Assembly: GCA_031761405.1 (NCBI GenBank)
Contig: JASEVX010000011.1
Location: forward strand, 40,715,387 to 40,779,386
Length of the DNA stretch: 64,000 bases
Origin: Serripes groenlandicus
Lineage: Eukaryota; Mollusca; Bivalvia; Cardiida; Cardiidae
Reading direction: 5' to 3'
This document shows, piece after piece, positions 35,130-47,543 of this stretch (the first letter of the stretch is position 1; every line of letters begins with the position of its first letter). The position numbers were made by a program, and so were the translations under genes. Under the pieces are notes generated by a model. That model was given only the letters and a program-made list of their open reading frames with translations. It made no database searches and was not told the origin of the DNA.

Positions 35130-36139
35130 TTACGTAAATTTAACTGTCCCACATACAACGAATCTGCAGCAGACTACTTGGATAGCATTTTGATAAAAAA
35201 TTAAAAACTCTCTAAAAATGAAAGATAATACACTGATACAAATTCAAAAAGTTGTGGTAAACGGAGGAATTGCTCATTATGCACGCTATTATCAAAAGTC
35301 GCTGCAGATACGCCAGATAGCGTCTGTATGTGGAAAGGGGTTTTAAACTGGTTACATCAATACATTTATAAAGCCATGATCCTTCAGCGACTAACCAATA
35401 CTAAGTTGGAATATGTGCTTTGCCCACGAGTTGTGGAAAAAGCAGCCAGTTGCTTGGAACGATTTTTGTGTAGAGTATTGTTTTAGAAAGCCAGAAAACA
35501 CATTGGTATTAAATGCTTTAGAAGACCCTCTAAAGTGCTGTAGGCGTCAAAAATCGTTCACGTGAGATGATTAATATCCCTATAGCTGGGCCTTAGAATA
35601 AAGACACAGCCTAAACTAAAATACAGATAGACAAATTTCTGCATTAACAATGTAAACTTCGTGGGGAGATCAATCTTGGCACGTGGGAGGGTCTACTCTT
35701 ACTTTAGCCAGACCTGTCCTCGTGCATATATTGATGTGATGACCTGCAGAAAAACCCTTTTGAAAATCATAGAAAAAAAATACAGGTGAATAAAAAACCG
35801 ATTCAGTGTCAATTGTACAAAGTTTGATTACCACTTATGAAGTACATAAAAGTCAATTGATTGATTGATTCCCCGGGGTGCTGCCAGTTCACCTACTCAT
35901 ATGTTTCTTTGCTTTCTCACACCAGTACTTCAGCATTCCTTCCAAGCAACAGGCTGCTTTTCCACATAGACTGATAGGCCATTGGTGGAAGACGAATGAC
36001 GCTTGTCACAATGACTTTGGTCAAACGTCGTGAAGTATATTGGCCGAGCTGGGGTTCCAACTCACAACCCCTGGATTGACAGCACGCGTCAAAACCGACA
36101 TAAAAGTCAAACACAACACTATGATTATATATTAATTAT

Positions 36140-36176
<37 letters not shown>

Positions 36177-37176
36177 TTACGTAAATTTAACTGTCCCACA
36201 TACAACGAATCTGCAGCAGACTACTTGGATAGCATTTTGATAAAAAATTAAAAACTCTCTAAAAATGAAAGATAATACACTGATACAAATTCAAAAAGTT
36301 GTGGTAAACGGAGGAATTGCTCATTATGCACGCTATTATCAAAAGTCGCTGCAGATACGCCAGATAGCGTCTGTATGTGGAAAGGGGTTTTAAACTGGTT
36401 ACATCAATACATTTATAAAGCCATGATCCTTCAGCGACTAACCAATACTAAGTTGGAATATGTGCTTTGCCCACGAGTTGTGGAAAAAGCAGCCAGTTGC
36501 TTGGAACGATTTTTGTGTAGAGTATTGTTTTAGAAAGCCAGAAAACACATTGGTATTAAATGCTTTAGAAGACCCTCTAAAGTGCTGTAGGCGTCAAAAA
36601 TCGTTCACGTGAGATGATTAATATCCCTATAGCTGGGCCTTAGAATAAAGACACAGCCTAAACTAAAATACAGATAGACAAATTTCTGCATTAACAATGT
36701 AAACTTCGTGGGGAGATCAATCTTGGCACGTGGGAGGGTCTACTCTTACTTTAGCCAGACCTGTCCTCGTGCATATATTGATGTGATGACCTGCAGAAAA
36801 ACCCTTTTGAAAATCATAGAAAAAAAATACAGGTGAATAAAAAACCGATTCAGTGTCAATTGTACAAAGTTTGATTACCACTTATGAAGTACATAAAAGT
36901 CAATTGATTGATTGATTCCCCGGGGTGCTGCCAGTTCACCTACTCATATGTTTCTTTGCTTTCTCACACCAGTACTTCAGCATTCCTTCCAAGCAACAGG
37001 CTGCTTTTCCACATAGACTGATAGGCCATTGGTGGAAGACGAATGACGCTTGTCACAATGACTTTGGTCAAACGTCGTGAAGTATATTGGCCGAGCTGGG
37101 GTTCCAACTCACAACCCCTGGATTGACAGCACGCGTCAAAACCGACATAAAAGTCAAACACAACACTATGATTATA
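35081..37176. repeat. Exact tandem duplication of about 1.05 kb starting with poly-G
   Basis: Unit 1 (35081-36129) and unit 2 (36130-37176) look identical apart from the poly-G length: 38 G at 35091-35128 and 36 G at 36140-36175. Each unit holds a MITE-2 copy (35142-35343; 36189-36390) and a minus-strand SINE. It is either a very recent duplication or an assembly artefact (two haplotypes or a collapsed/expanded poly-G). Confidence 0.92.
35866..36100 (-). mobile_element. SINE in duplicated unit (also at 36913-37147)
   Basis: Read on the minus strand: a head with GAGTTGGAACCCCAGCTC as a degenerate B box, a body with GAAAAGCAGCCTGTTGCTTG and GGTGAACTGGCAGC, and a tail (AATC)n seen as GATTGATTGATT on the plus strand. 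The second copy is 1047 bp downstream in the duplicated unit. Confidence 0.75.
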
Positions 37177-37390
37177 AGAGCCTGTCCATGCAGGTTTGAA
37201 TTTGTGAATAGTCATGTTCAGATCAGTCTTTGTATCTGTTCACCTTGATCACAATCTTCACAACTCATCAGAAGGTTCAAAAGCTTTTGTTAGTACTTTG
37301 CCAAAGTGTAGATCTAAATCAGACTGTGCGGATGCTCAAACTGGTCAGATTATATACTGTTTTAAAAGACCAGGATGTACACTATTGCAC

Positions 37391-37460
37391 ATCCTCGGTA
37401 CCCAGGCTATTCATAAAATATATGATCATATATATTTTGAATAGCCTGGGTACCGAGGAT
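37391..37460. repeat. Perfect 23-bp-arm palindrome at the edge of a satellite
   Basis: ATCCTCGGTACCCAGGCTAT and its exact inverse (37438-37460) surround an AT-rich centre AAATATATGATCATATATA. The arms are perfect and extend partly into the centre. Satellite units begin 25 bp later. Possibly a miniature palindromic element. Confidence 0.75.
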
Positions 37461-37483
37461 GCCTATTGCAGGGACAGTCTCCT

Positions 37484-39226
37484 ACATGTATACGGAAAGA
37501 TAGATCCAAATCTGACTCGGCTATACGGAATAATTGTTCAGAATGCGACTTTATACGGAATTTTAGTTCAAAAATGCGACTCTATACGTAATGATAGTTC
37601 AGAATGCGACTCTATACGGAATTTTTAGTTCAAAATGCGACTCTTTACGAAATGATAGACAATAATGAGACTCTTTACGAAATGATAGTTCATAATTAGA
37701 CTATATACGGAAGTATAGTTCAATATGCGACTCTCTACGGAATGATAGTACCAAATACCACTTTATACGGAATGATAGTTCAAAATGCCACTTTATACGG
37801 AAGGATAGTACACAATGCGACTATGTACGGAATGACAGTTCAAAATGCGTTCTATACTGAATGGGAAATTCAAAATGTGACTCTATCGGGAATGATACTT
37901 CAAAATGTCACCCTATCATAATATAAACATTTCTATTTTTTATCAGAGTTAACGGACATGTGATTAAGTTGGCACCATTGATCTTCTAGTATTAATTCTT
38001 TGGTAAGTTAGGAAACAACTACGTCGAGAGCCTTGCTTTAAGTTGACACAGTATTGTGTCGTCTGCAAATATATCAGCAACTGAATGTGAAAGAAATGAT
38101 AGTTCATAACGAGTCTACATACGGAATTATAGTTGAAACTACGACTCTATACGGAAAGATGGATTACCATGCCACCCTATATGGAATGATAGTTCAAAAT
38201 GCGACTATAAACGGAATGATAGTTAAAAATGCGACTATTTAAGGAATGATAGTTCAAAATACGACTATATACGGAATGATAGTTTATAATGAGTCTCTAT
38301 ACAGAATAAGAAATTAAAAATGCGACGATATCGGGAATGATAGTTTAAAATGCAACCCTATACGGAATGGTAGTTCAATATGTGAGTACATACGGAAAGA
38401 TAGTTCATCATGCAACTCTATACGGAATGATAGTTTAAACGACACCCTCTACGGAATGATAGTTCAGAATGAGACTTTATACGGAATTATAGTTCAAAAT
38501 TTGACTCTTTACGAAATGATAGTTCAAAATGCGACTCTATACGGAATGATAGTACAAAATGTCACCCTATACGCAATTATAGTTCAAAATGCGACTATAT
38601 ACATAATGAGAGTATATACTGAATGATGGTTCAAAATGTCACCCTATACGGAATGATAGTTCAAAATGCGACTATATAAGGAATGAAAGACCAAAATATG
38701 ACTCTATACGAAATGCTAGTTCAAATTGCGACTCAATACGACGTTCAGTATAGAATGGCATTTTGAACTATCATTCTTTATAGGGTGACAATTTTAACTA
38801 TCATTCCGTATAGGGTGACATTTCGTGCTTAGATAGTTTATAATGCGAATCTATATGGAATGTTAGTTTATAATGCGACTCAATACGGAATTATAGTTGA
38901 AAGTGCGACTCTACGGAATGATAGTTCAAAATGGACCTCAATACGAATGATAGTTTATAATGCGACTCTTTACTTAATGATAGTTCAAATTGCAACTCTA
39001 TACGATAGATAGTTCAAAATGTCACCGTATACGGAATGATAGATCACAATGCGAGTCTATAAGGAATAATAGTTTATAATGCGACTCTTTAGGGAAAGAT
39101 TGTTCAAATTGCAACTATTTATGGGGTAATAGTTCATAATGAGACTCTATACTGAATGATCGGGTCAAATTGTGACTCTATACGGAATGACAGTTCGAAA
39201 TGCGACTCTTTACGGAATGATAGTAA
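37484..39226 (+). repeat. 30-bp satellite array 3' of HES C
   Basis: More than 50 diverged units, interrupted at about 37916-38090 by non-satellite sequence. A segment at about 38742-38828 runs in the opposite direction (CATTTTGAACTATCATTC), a small internal inversion. Relative to gene C the units run antisense, as in the 3' arrays of B, D and E. Confidence 0.92.
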
Positions 39227-39236
39227 TTTTTAACCG

Positions 39237-39461
39237 CGTTAAGCGATTTCGGGTCTTATCACATCTGCATACAGAAAAGACTCAGATGAGCCTGTGCGTC
39301 CGTATAGTCATACCAATATCTTCACCACCCGCAGATGTGTTAAACATATACAAATGCAGCTTCTGACAACAATCTGGAAGTATGGCCCCACTGGTTTGAT
39401 GCCAATATGTCTTATCTATAATCACAACTGAATGTCATTAAGACCCAACATTGCTTGACGC
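39237..39461. mobile_element. MITE-3 copy 3' of HES C
   Basis: Ends CGTTAAGCGATTTCGGGTC and CAACATTGCTTGACGCG, interior as in the copy at 7663. It marks the gene-satellite boundary. Confidence 0.65.
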
Positions 39462-39640
39462 GACTCCCTGAAATTGTTGTCATAAAATAATAAGACAGAT
39501 AGCATAATACTTGTTTATAAGCAATTTATTTTATTTCATCCTTTTTAATTTTATACAAACAAGATAATGACGCGTTCCTTTAATCAACGATTAGCACATA
39601 TAATCTGTCAACAAATCTCACAAGTTTAAAAGTCTATATA

Positions 39641-39903
39641 TGAGCCGTCTCATGAGAAAACCAACATTGTGGACATTGCGTAAAATATCGACCCGGGTCA
39701 GCCTAAGCATGCCGCGCAGACTAACCCCGTGGACAATTTTCGCCTCCTGTGGATTTTCTGTTTCAGGAATCATTACTCTTATACCTCTATACCCCTGATA
39801 CGGAATGTATCGGCCCGGATCAGTCTGCGCGAACTGCGCAGGCTCATCTGGGTCGATACATTACGCAGAGGCCACAGTGTTGGTTTTCTCACGGGACGGC
39901 TCA
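39641..39903. mobile_element. MITE-1 copy 3' of HES C
   Basis: 263 bp from TGAGCCGTCTCATGAGAAAA to CACGGGACGGCTCA, TA on both sides, same insertion point as in A and B. Confidence 0.8.
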
Positions 39904-40341
39904 TATTTCTCTTTATCCGTAGTATCGTATTGATCATTTCGGATCTGCCTTAAACGAAAACCTTAACAAGTAACAATAAATAACAAATGCATGTATGCTT
40001 AAGTCAATGGCATGTGATACCGTCTTACCACTTGTCTACATCATATCAAAGTGTTTTGCTGTATAAATGAGTGTTTTTCTAGTTACCTAACAGAAAAGTC
40101 GTAAGGAGAACGGTAGCTTAATCGACCAATTAAATATTAGCTTTTAACTAACAACCTTCATACAGATTTTCAGTCAGGTAAATCTGAGGACACACCAGAT
40201 TTTGTTGTAGAAACTGTTGTCAAAATAAATCAACAGACTTTTAATTGATTTCTGATTAAACATCGTCAAAAGAACGTGATCGCAAACAAATGGAATCACA
40301 CCGCCATTTCTTAAAATACTACATCAACAAGAAGTTCCTGA

Positions 40342-42581
40342 CTACCAAGGTCTCCACATAGGATCACTTATCACGTGACCAATTTTATTCTCACTTCCGG
40401 TTCCAATGCTTACCAGCTTAACGTCGTTATGACAACCTCCAATGCTGTCAGTCGATGACGAGAAGTAGTCAGAATTTGAAGTCTCGTCGAATGACGAGGA
40501 AGTAAAACTGGTAAATGTACTATTAACGAAAGACACGGGAGATAATCCAGTGGTTGTGTTCTTTGGTACGGGAGGTAATCCAGAAGCTGTGTAATGAAAC
40601 GGATGTGCCGCCATATTGAAACTGTCATCACATGACCTTTCTTGACGTGTGGCTCCACCTAGCAATGGATTAATGCTGTGATTTCCATGTGACTGTATCG
40701 GCGATATCTTATGCAGCTGTAACGGCGTTCCTTCCGACATACCCGGTAACCTCCGGGTTCGAACTGGAGTAGAAATAATACTGCTGTCTGGTATAAACTG
40801 TGCTGCTCTACTTTTGAATATTCCATGTAAGTGCCGACTTAGATGAGCTAACCTGTTTCCGTTTATGATCCCATTGTTCACCAGGAAAGCAGCCACCTCA
40901 CGAGCGCAGTCTTGGTATCCCGAGGCATATGATGCGCTATCGTTTGTTGTTGGCGGGGTGGCGGTCTTTTGATGGCGTACTTTGGTGAGGTGATGCACGG
41001 TTAGTTCTAAAATGTCCGCTTTGTCCACTCGAGTCATTGGTGCGACCTGAAATAGAGAAATGTAAGTGTAATCTTACTACCGCATTATGACTACATAACA
41101 AGGTAACTCTATATACAAATATGTGAGCGACGCTCTTTGAAAATCGACGGTTAAGCAAGTGCGACCCGTTATGCAGTATGATCTGAATCTGCACTGTAGC
41201 TTACTTTCAAACTTATGTTGTTACTTAAGAAATTAAGCTCATATCAGGGTGATATACACTACAAATATAGAAGATTTTGCATGTATACAACATATTATAA
41301 AACGGAATGGCCTTGTTTAGCGAACTTGTGGCCAGACCCCTTTGCCTATATATTCTGTTACTTTTGTACTACTGTATGTTTGTAATTTGTTCATGTATAT
41401 AGGCAATACAATATGTTTAATGTAAACTATACTTACATTTTGTTTGACCGTGTCGTCAATTAGGGCCCGTAGTTGCGTAATGCTTTGATTCATGCGCTCT
41501 CGTCGTTTCCTCTCTATCGCAGGCTTTCTTATCTAAAGGTAAAATAAATTAAAAATATATTTGTTAGAGCACCTTATTTAATTGTAGCATTGGACTATAT
41601 GGTTAACCAGATGTTTAACCCTTTCCCACATACATAAATCTGCAGCAGACGCCTTTGAAAATATCAAGTCCAAAATATAGAAAATATCTATAAATGATAG
41701 TATGATTATTGAATAGATTTCAAATCATTGTTGCAAATGGAGAAATTGCTCATGAGCAATTTCGCCATTTGCCACAATTATTTCAAAAGACGTCTGCTGC
41801 AGAGGCGCCAGAAAGCGTCTATATGTGGGAAAAGGTTAACATTGTCTTCTGGTTTAGAAACGGGTGAGAACAAAAGAGTAATAACGAGAAAAATGGATGT
41901 TTAATAACGATAAAGGAGTGGAAAAACCTTGCGGGAAAAGGAGAATCGATCGTTTTCGATCTATTTCGTAAAACATTTTGACGTTCAAGTTTAGTATGTC
42001 TCGGTTCAACTATATAGATATATCAGTGATGTTTGAAAAGCATTATTTGAAAATCAAAAATAATCTGCCGCAGACGCCCTTGTGTAACCACCCAGGGGGA
42101 ATATGGAGAAGGTATAAGAATGGAATGGAATGAAAACATCTTATCAATAATAGGAAATTGATCATCGTGAACAATTCCTCCTTTCGTCCCAATGGTGTTG
42201 AAAGTCAACTGCTGTAAATGTGTCATATGGAAAAGGATTATAAGGAGAAATGTTCTAATCATCCCTTTCCCTTATATAGACGCTTTCTGACGCCTCTGCA
42301 GCAGACGGCTTTTGCTTCTAAAATATATATATTTCCAACGAACTTTCAAAACGTGTACCAAATTCTGAAAGCATTATAGGAAATATTGAAACAGATCAAA
42401 CCAATTATTTCTTATGTTTATAATGTTGTTGTTTTTTAGGTCTTACAATGAATTTACAATACCATTTCAAAATCAAGCCCCATAATTTCCAAAGTCTAAC
42501 AATATTTTCATAACTTGTAATATTTACCTTTCTTAGATAAGTAGCATCGTCAGCTGGCGATTGTTTGTTAGTTCCAACCAT
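40342..42581 (-). CDS. HES-type bHLH-Orange transcriptional repressor, copy C
   Basis: Minus-strand exons 42528-42581, 41437-41532 and 40342-41046 (54, 96 and 705 nt) encode 284 residues with all family marks: KPAIERKRRERM basic region, HLH, Orange domain with YASGYQDCAREVAAFLVNNG, Ser/Thr-rich tail and terminal WRPW. Splice sites are GT-AG. Intron 2 is 390 bp and lacks the hairpin-bearing block, as in B. It is head to head with copy D, the start codons about 4.0 kb apart. Residue differences from A and E are few (for example IINGNR for IMDGNR before the end of the Orange domain). Open throughout and probably functional. Confidence 0.93.
41617..41837. mobile_element. MITE-2 copy in intron 1 of HES C
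   Basis: 221 bp, ends AACCCTTTCCCACATACA and ATATGTGGGAAAAGGTT. CSL-like TTTCCCACA at 41622-41630 and TGTGGGAAA at 41824-41832, facing each other. Same position as in B. A partial copy follows at about 42259-42320. Confidence 0.8.
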
Positions 42582-42691
42582 GATTTCAATATATTCTTTA
42601 GTTTGTTTATAGCCACTAAAATATCGTTATATCCTTATAAATGTTTTGAATCCAGAACTGTGAATGTAACGCAATGTTCAAGTTTCAAGCA

Positions 42692-42842
42692 TTATATACC
42701 AAAGTTTGTACATCAAATTTGACACGTGCTCTCCTTAATTGGTATGGAAGTCTTTAACTAATCGATCGTTCATTAATTGGATTAATTAGTGGCACTTGAT
42801 CAGGTCAACTAGGAGAGTACGTGTGTCAATTGTTTGCAAACA
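42692..42842 (-). promoter_or_regulatory. Putative promoter of HES copy C
   Basis: Toward the gene on the minus strand: TGTTTGCAAACA (42831-42842), TAATCCAATTA (42774-42784), CACGTG (42723-42728) and a TATA-like stretch (about 42692-42699). Confidence 0.5.
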
Positions 42843-43019
42843 ATTACTCAATTTGTTGTCACTTAAAATTGTCTTTCCTTTAATTAATCCAGATTCTTTT
42901 ATATTTCTGCACTCAACTTTTCGGAAATATAATGGCAACAAAGAAATTACTCAAAATAAAAACAAGTAGTCCCTTCAGTGTCATTCGGTCGCTATGTACA
43001 TTTGTTTAACACAAAATAA

Positions 43020-43300
43020 TATTATCTTTATCTATTTTTGTTAATTAATAGATTGTGTAAGTAAATATATTTTGTAGGTAAATATATTTTGTAAGAAAAT
43101 ATATTTTTGTTATAAAATATATTTTGTTATAAATATATTTTGTTATAAAATATATTTTGTAAGAAAATATATTTTGTAACAAAATAGTTTTTGTAAGAAA
43201 ATAGTTTTTGTAAGAAAATAGTTGAAAATAGTTTTTGTAAGAAAATAGTAGAAAATAGATTTTGTAGGTAAAAATGATATTGTTTCTAAATTGATTTTGT
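43020..43300. repeat. AT-rich short tandem repeat, 5' flank of HES C
   Basis: Repeated AAAATATATTTTGTTATA and AATAGTTTTTGTAAGAAA units of about 16-18 bp. Counterpart of the array at 45860 in the head-to-head partner D. Confidence 0.8.
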
Positions 43301-44072
43301 ATATACATGTATTGGGTTAAGTCCATATACATATAGTCGGTGTATATACATATATTGTGTAATTCTTTATACTTCATGTCGAAACAGATGAAATAGGGCC
43401 TAGTTCTCCATTTCAAAATGTTTCTTTTCTGTTTTCCCCGAGTTAAAGACTAATACTTATTGTATGAAATCTTCCCTCAAATATTAACCCTCTCTTAAAA
43501 TAGTTTTTGTACACGTTCATCTATGGGTACCCTCTCCCTCATAAACAGACTATCGATAGATAAATGAGGACATCCATCAACATGAATCTACTTTAGGCAA
43601 CATTGATTATGACAATATTTATTATACTTTTTGTTCTGTTCTATATCATTACCTCATGTTTTACAGTTAGGTTGCATTTTTGACATGAAATAAAATATAT
43701 CGTGGTGGAGACATTTGGTTTACAATGTTAGTTTTTATCAGATGTTACATTCATAGATCTAATATCATTGGACTGTACGAAAACACATCTATATCACAAT
43801 GGTTATATAGTTGATGGATGTACTCATTTATCTATGTATACTATACTTATGAGGGACAGTGTATCCATAGATAAACGTGTATAAAAACAAGTTTAAGGGG
43901 AGGTTTATATTTGAAGGAAAGTATGCGTCTGCAAGTGTAAGGGGTAATGGGCCCTGAGTAATGAGATAAAGGGATGGGATGTTTCCGCGACGTTAGGCAA
44001 GGGTGTCTGTCTAGTATGTTGTTTTAATTGAAGTAGTCTTTAATTTGAGTAATTGATTTTGATTTCGTGTAT
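43301..44072. other. Duplicated 5' flank of HES C, no gene seen
   Basis: Same non-coding sequence family as 44610-45670 but inverted, the two forming an imperfect palindrome around the LINE fragment at 44073-44561. Confidence 0.7.
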
Positions 44073-44561
44073 TTATGTTGAGTGACACAACCTGCCAGTA
44101 GAACATATCGCAAGTCTAATGCATGTATTAACGCAAATAATAATAAAATGAAATTCATCTTCAATGTCAGTAGATTTACAGCATAGACAATATTTTTCTT
44201 CTCTAGGGGTTCTGTTTTTGGAGTAGCGGCCAGTTTGTATTCTTAAATTGTGAGCAGACAATCTTATTCTTGTTAGGTACATTCTCAAGGATTTTTGAAT
44301 AAAAGCGAGATATTGTTTTTCACCGAATTCAAATTCACAAATCTTATATAAATTCAAAACATCAGACGACTCTTTAATTGTTTGCCAACTTTGGAGAATA
44401 TTATCTTTTATTCTTTGCGAAAAGATACCTTTAAACTTATCAATGTTTATGCTGGATGGATTGTACCAGATGTATTTAAAACCGTGATCACACAAGAGGT
44501 TTTTAACATTTAAAACCCAATTTTTGGCTCCCTTAAGGGGGAGGGTAGCATGAAAGACCAA
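44073..44561 (-). pseudogene. LINE fragment at the C/D symmetry axis
   Basis: A 162-codon open frame on the minus strand, beginning without a real ATG. It matches the region after reverse transcriptase in molluscan non-LTR elements: RIRLSAHNLRIQTGRYSKN, then a zinc-binding-like CLCC ... EDEFHFIIIC. It is cut at both ends. The segment just upstream (44555-44600) matches HES 3' flank text (ACCAATCAAATATTAGC), so the axis is a composite of several pieces. Confidence 0.7.
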
Positions 44562-44599
44562 TCAAATATTAGCTTTTAACTAACAACCTTCATACAGCT

Positions 44600-45800
44600 C
44601 TTCTGAGAAATTTGTATGCATGTTTAATTTCTCTGTTGTGTTACTGTCAGTCAGCAGTGTATATAACATGAATTATCATAGGCTAGAAGCCTAAAGGAAT
44701 TTAAATGAATCAACTTATCAAACTGTATCAGTGTTTAATAAATCAATAAATGTGTGTACAGATGGCTTGACTCTGTAATAAGGTTTAGTGTTTTATAATT
44801 ATGCTATTTTCTACTGGCAGGTTTTGTCACTCAATCCAAATACACAAAATCAAAATCAATTACTCAAATTAAAGACTATTCCAATTAAAACGTACTAGAC
44901 AGACATCCTTTCTTAACGTCGCGAAAAACAACCCTCCCTTTTATCTCATTACTCATGGCCCATTACCCCTTACACTTGCAGGCGCATTGTGAAAGACTGA
45001 TACTTATTGAATGAGATTATCCATCAAATATAAACCTCCTCTAGAACTTGTTTGTATACACGTTTATTTATGGATACCCTGTCCCTCATAAGTATAGTAT
45101 ACATAGATAAATGAGTACATCCATCAACTTTATAACAATTGTGATATAGATGTGTATCCGTACAGCATAATCTGAACCTTCGCACTCTGTCCGATTATAT
45201 TAGATCTATGTATGTAACATCTGATAAAAACTAACATTGTAAACCAAATGTCTACACTACGATATATTTGTTTTCATGTCAAGAATGAAACATAACTTAA
45301 ATCAATATCTCCGTACATATATAGTTATAAAACATGAGGTAATGATATAGTACATAACAAAAAGTCTAATGATATAGTACATAACAAAAAGTCTAATGAT
45401 ATAGTACATAACAAAAAGTCTAATGAAATATTGTCATAATCAATGTTGCCCAAAGTAGATTAGTGTTAATGGATGTCCTCATTTATCTATGGATATTCTG
45501 TTTATGAGGCACAAGGTACCCGTAGATAAACGTGTACACTAATTTAAGAGGAGGTTTAGATTTGAGGGAAAATTTCATACAATAAGTATCAGTCTTTAAC
45601 TCGGGGGAAAAAAGAAAAACATTTTGAAATGAAGAACTAGGCCCCTTTTCCATCCGTTTCGACTTTAAGTATATAGAATTACCCAATATGTGTATATATA
45701 CTTATGCAATACATGTATGTACACCGACTGTATGTACAACGTTTATTCAAATTGTTTATCACTCATTTTGGCTATGACTATGTGTTTAATGCATGCCAAT
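44600..45800. other. Duplicated 5' flank of HES D, no gene seen
   Basis: Counterpart of the flanks of B, C and E. It includes three direct copies of ATGATATAGTACATAACAAA (45340-45425), a local tandem expansion absent from the C and E flanks. Confidence 0.7.
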
Positions 45801-45859
45801 AAAATTTTGTTATGATATAGTACCAAATATATGTACATGTATATACAAAATCTATTTAG

Positions 45860-46095
45860 AAGCAAAAGCGTTTTACCTACAAAATCTATTTTCTTACAAA
45901 ATCTATTTTCTTACACAATCTATTTTCAAAATCTATTTTCTTACAAAATCTATTTTCTTACAAAATCTATTTTCTTACAAAATCTATTTTCTTACAAAAT
46001 CATCTATTTTCTTACAAAATCTATTTTCTTACAAAATCTATTTTCTTACAAATCTATTTTCTTACAAAATCTATTTACCAACAAAATCTTATTTA
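45860..46095. repeat. 17-bp tandem repeat TCTATTTTCTTACAAAA
   Basis: About a dozen near-perfect copies, the longest and cleanest version of the AT-rich array in the HES 5' flanks. Reading frames across it are artefacts of the repeat. Confidence 0.9.
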
Positions 46096-46387
46096 CCTAC
46101 ACAATTATATTTATTAACAAAATTATAAAAGATAATATCATTTTTTTTAAACAAATGTGCATAGCCACAGAATGCCACTATAGAGACTACTTGTTTTTAT
46201 TTTGAATAATTTCTTGTTTGCCATTATATTTCCAAAAAAATATTTGCAACTAGAATTGTCAAAAATCTCGATTCATTGAAGGAAAGGGCACAAGGGTACA
46301 CCACTTTAAGTGACAACAAATTGAGTAATTGTTAGCAAATAATCGACACACGTTCTCTTCTAATTGACCTGATCACATGCCACCAAT

Positions 46388-46480
46388 TAATCCAATTAAT
46401 GAACGATTGATTAGTTAAAGACTTCCATGCCAATTAAGGAGAGCACGTGTCAAATTTAAAGTCCACACTTTGGTATATAA
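46388..46480 (+). promoter_or_regulatory. Putative promoter of HES copy D, forkhead palindrome lost
   Basis: TAATCCAATTA (46388-46398), CACGTG (46444-46449) and TATATAA (46474-46480) are kept. The upstream forkhead-type palindrome, intact in A, B, C and E, reads TGTTAGCAAATA here. D is also the copy with the early stop. Confidence 0.45.
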
Positions 46481-47320
46481 TGCTAGAAATTTGAACATTG
46501 CGTTACATTCAGAGTTCTGGATTCAAAACCGTTACTGGGGATAGAACGATATTTTAGCGGCTATAAACAAACTAAAGAATAAATTGCAATCATGGTTGGA
46601 ACTAACAAACAATCGCCAGCTGAAGATGCCACTTATCTAAGAAAGGTAAATATTACAAATTATGGAAATATTGATAGGCTTGGAAAATATGCAGTTTAAT
46701 CTTGAAAATGGTATTGTGTAAATTCATTGCAAGGCCTAAAAACAACAACATTATAAACATAAGAAATAATCGGTTTGATCTGTTTCTATATTTCCGATAA
46801 TGCTTTCAAAATGTGTTATTTTGGTACACGTTTAAACGTTCTCTTGATACAATAATCTTAGTGAATTTGAAGTGCTGTGTTTATAACATAGCTATAAATG
46901 ATAAAATGCCTTCTTATAATCATTTTCCATATGCAGACTTTATCTGACGCATTTACGCTAGTCGACCTTTGACACAATTGGGACGAAAGGAGGAATTGCT
47001 CACGATGATTAATTTCCTCTTATTGATAAGATGTTTTCATCTCTATTTTATTATTATACCTTCATGTATAGACATTTTCCACATTACCCCTGGGTGGTTA
47101 CACAATGTCGTATACAGCATATTATTTCTGATTTCAAATAATGCTTCGTAAACATCACTGATAGATATGGTTGATCCGAGACATACAAAACATCAACAGT
47201 TTTTACGAAATTGATCCTTTTCTCACAAGGTTTTTCTTCATCCTTTTATCGTTATTAAACATCCATTTTGCTCGTTATTACTCTTTTGTTCTCACCCGTT
47301 TGTAAACCAGAAGACAATAT

Positions 47321-47543
47321 TACCCTTTCCCACATATAGAAACTTTCTTACGCCTCTGAATCAGACGCCATTTGAAATCATTGGGACAAATCGAAAAATT
47401 GCTTATGATGACCAATTTCTCAATTTACAACAATGATTTCAACTCTATTCAATAATCATACTATCATTTAAAGATATTTTCTATATTTTGGATTCGATAT
47501 TTTCAAAGTCGTCTGCTGCAGATTTATGTGTGTGGGAAAGGGA
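47321..47543. mobile_element. MITE-2 copy in intron 1 of HES D
   Basis: Ends ACCCTTTCCCACATATAG and TGTGTGTGGGAAAGGG. CSL-like TTTCCCACA at 47326-47334 and TGTGGGAAA at 47531-47539. A more decayed copy lies at about 46910-47130. Confidence 0.78.

Noticed and set aside
36030..36251. 73-codon frame with a poly-Gly run
   Set aside because: The glycines come from the 36-base poly-G; the flanks are SINE and MITE.
45793..46205. Frames repeating FLTKSIFLQNLFSYKIY
   Set aside because: Product of the 17-bp AT-rich tandem repeat.
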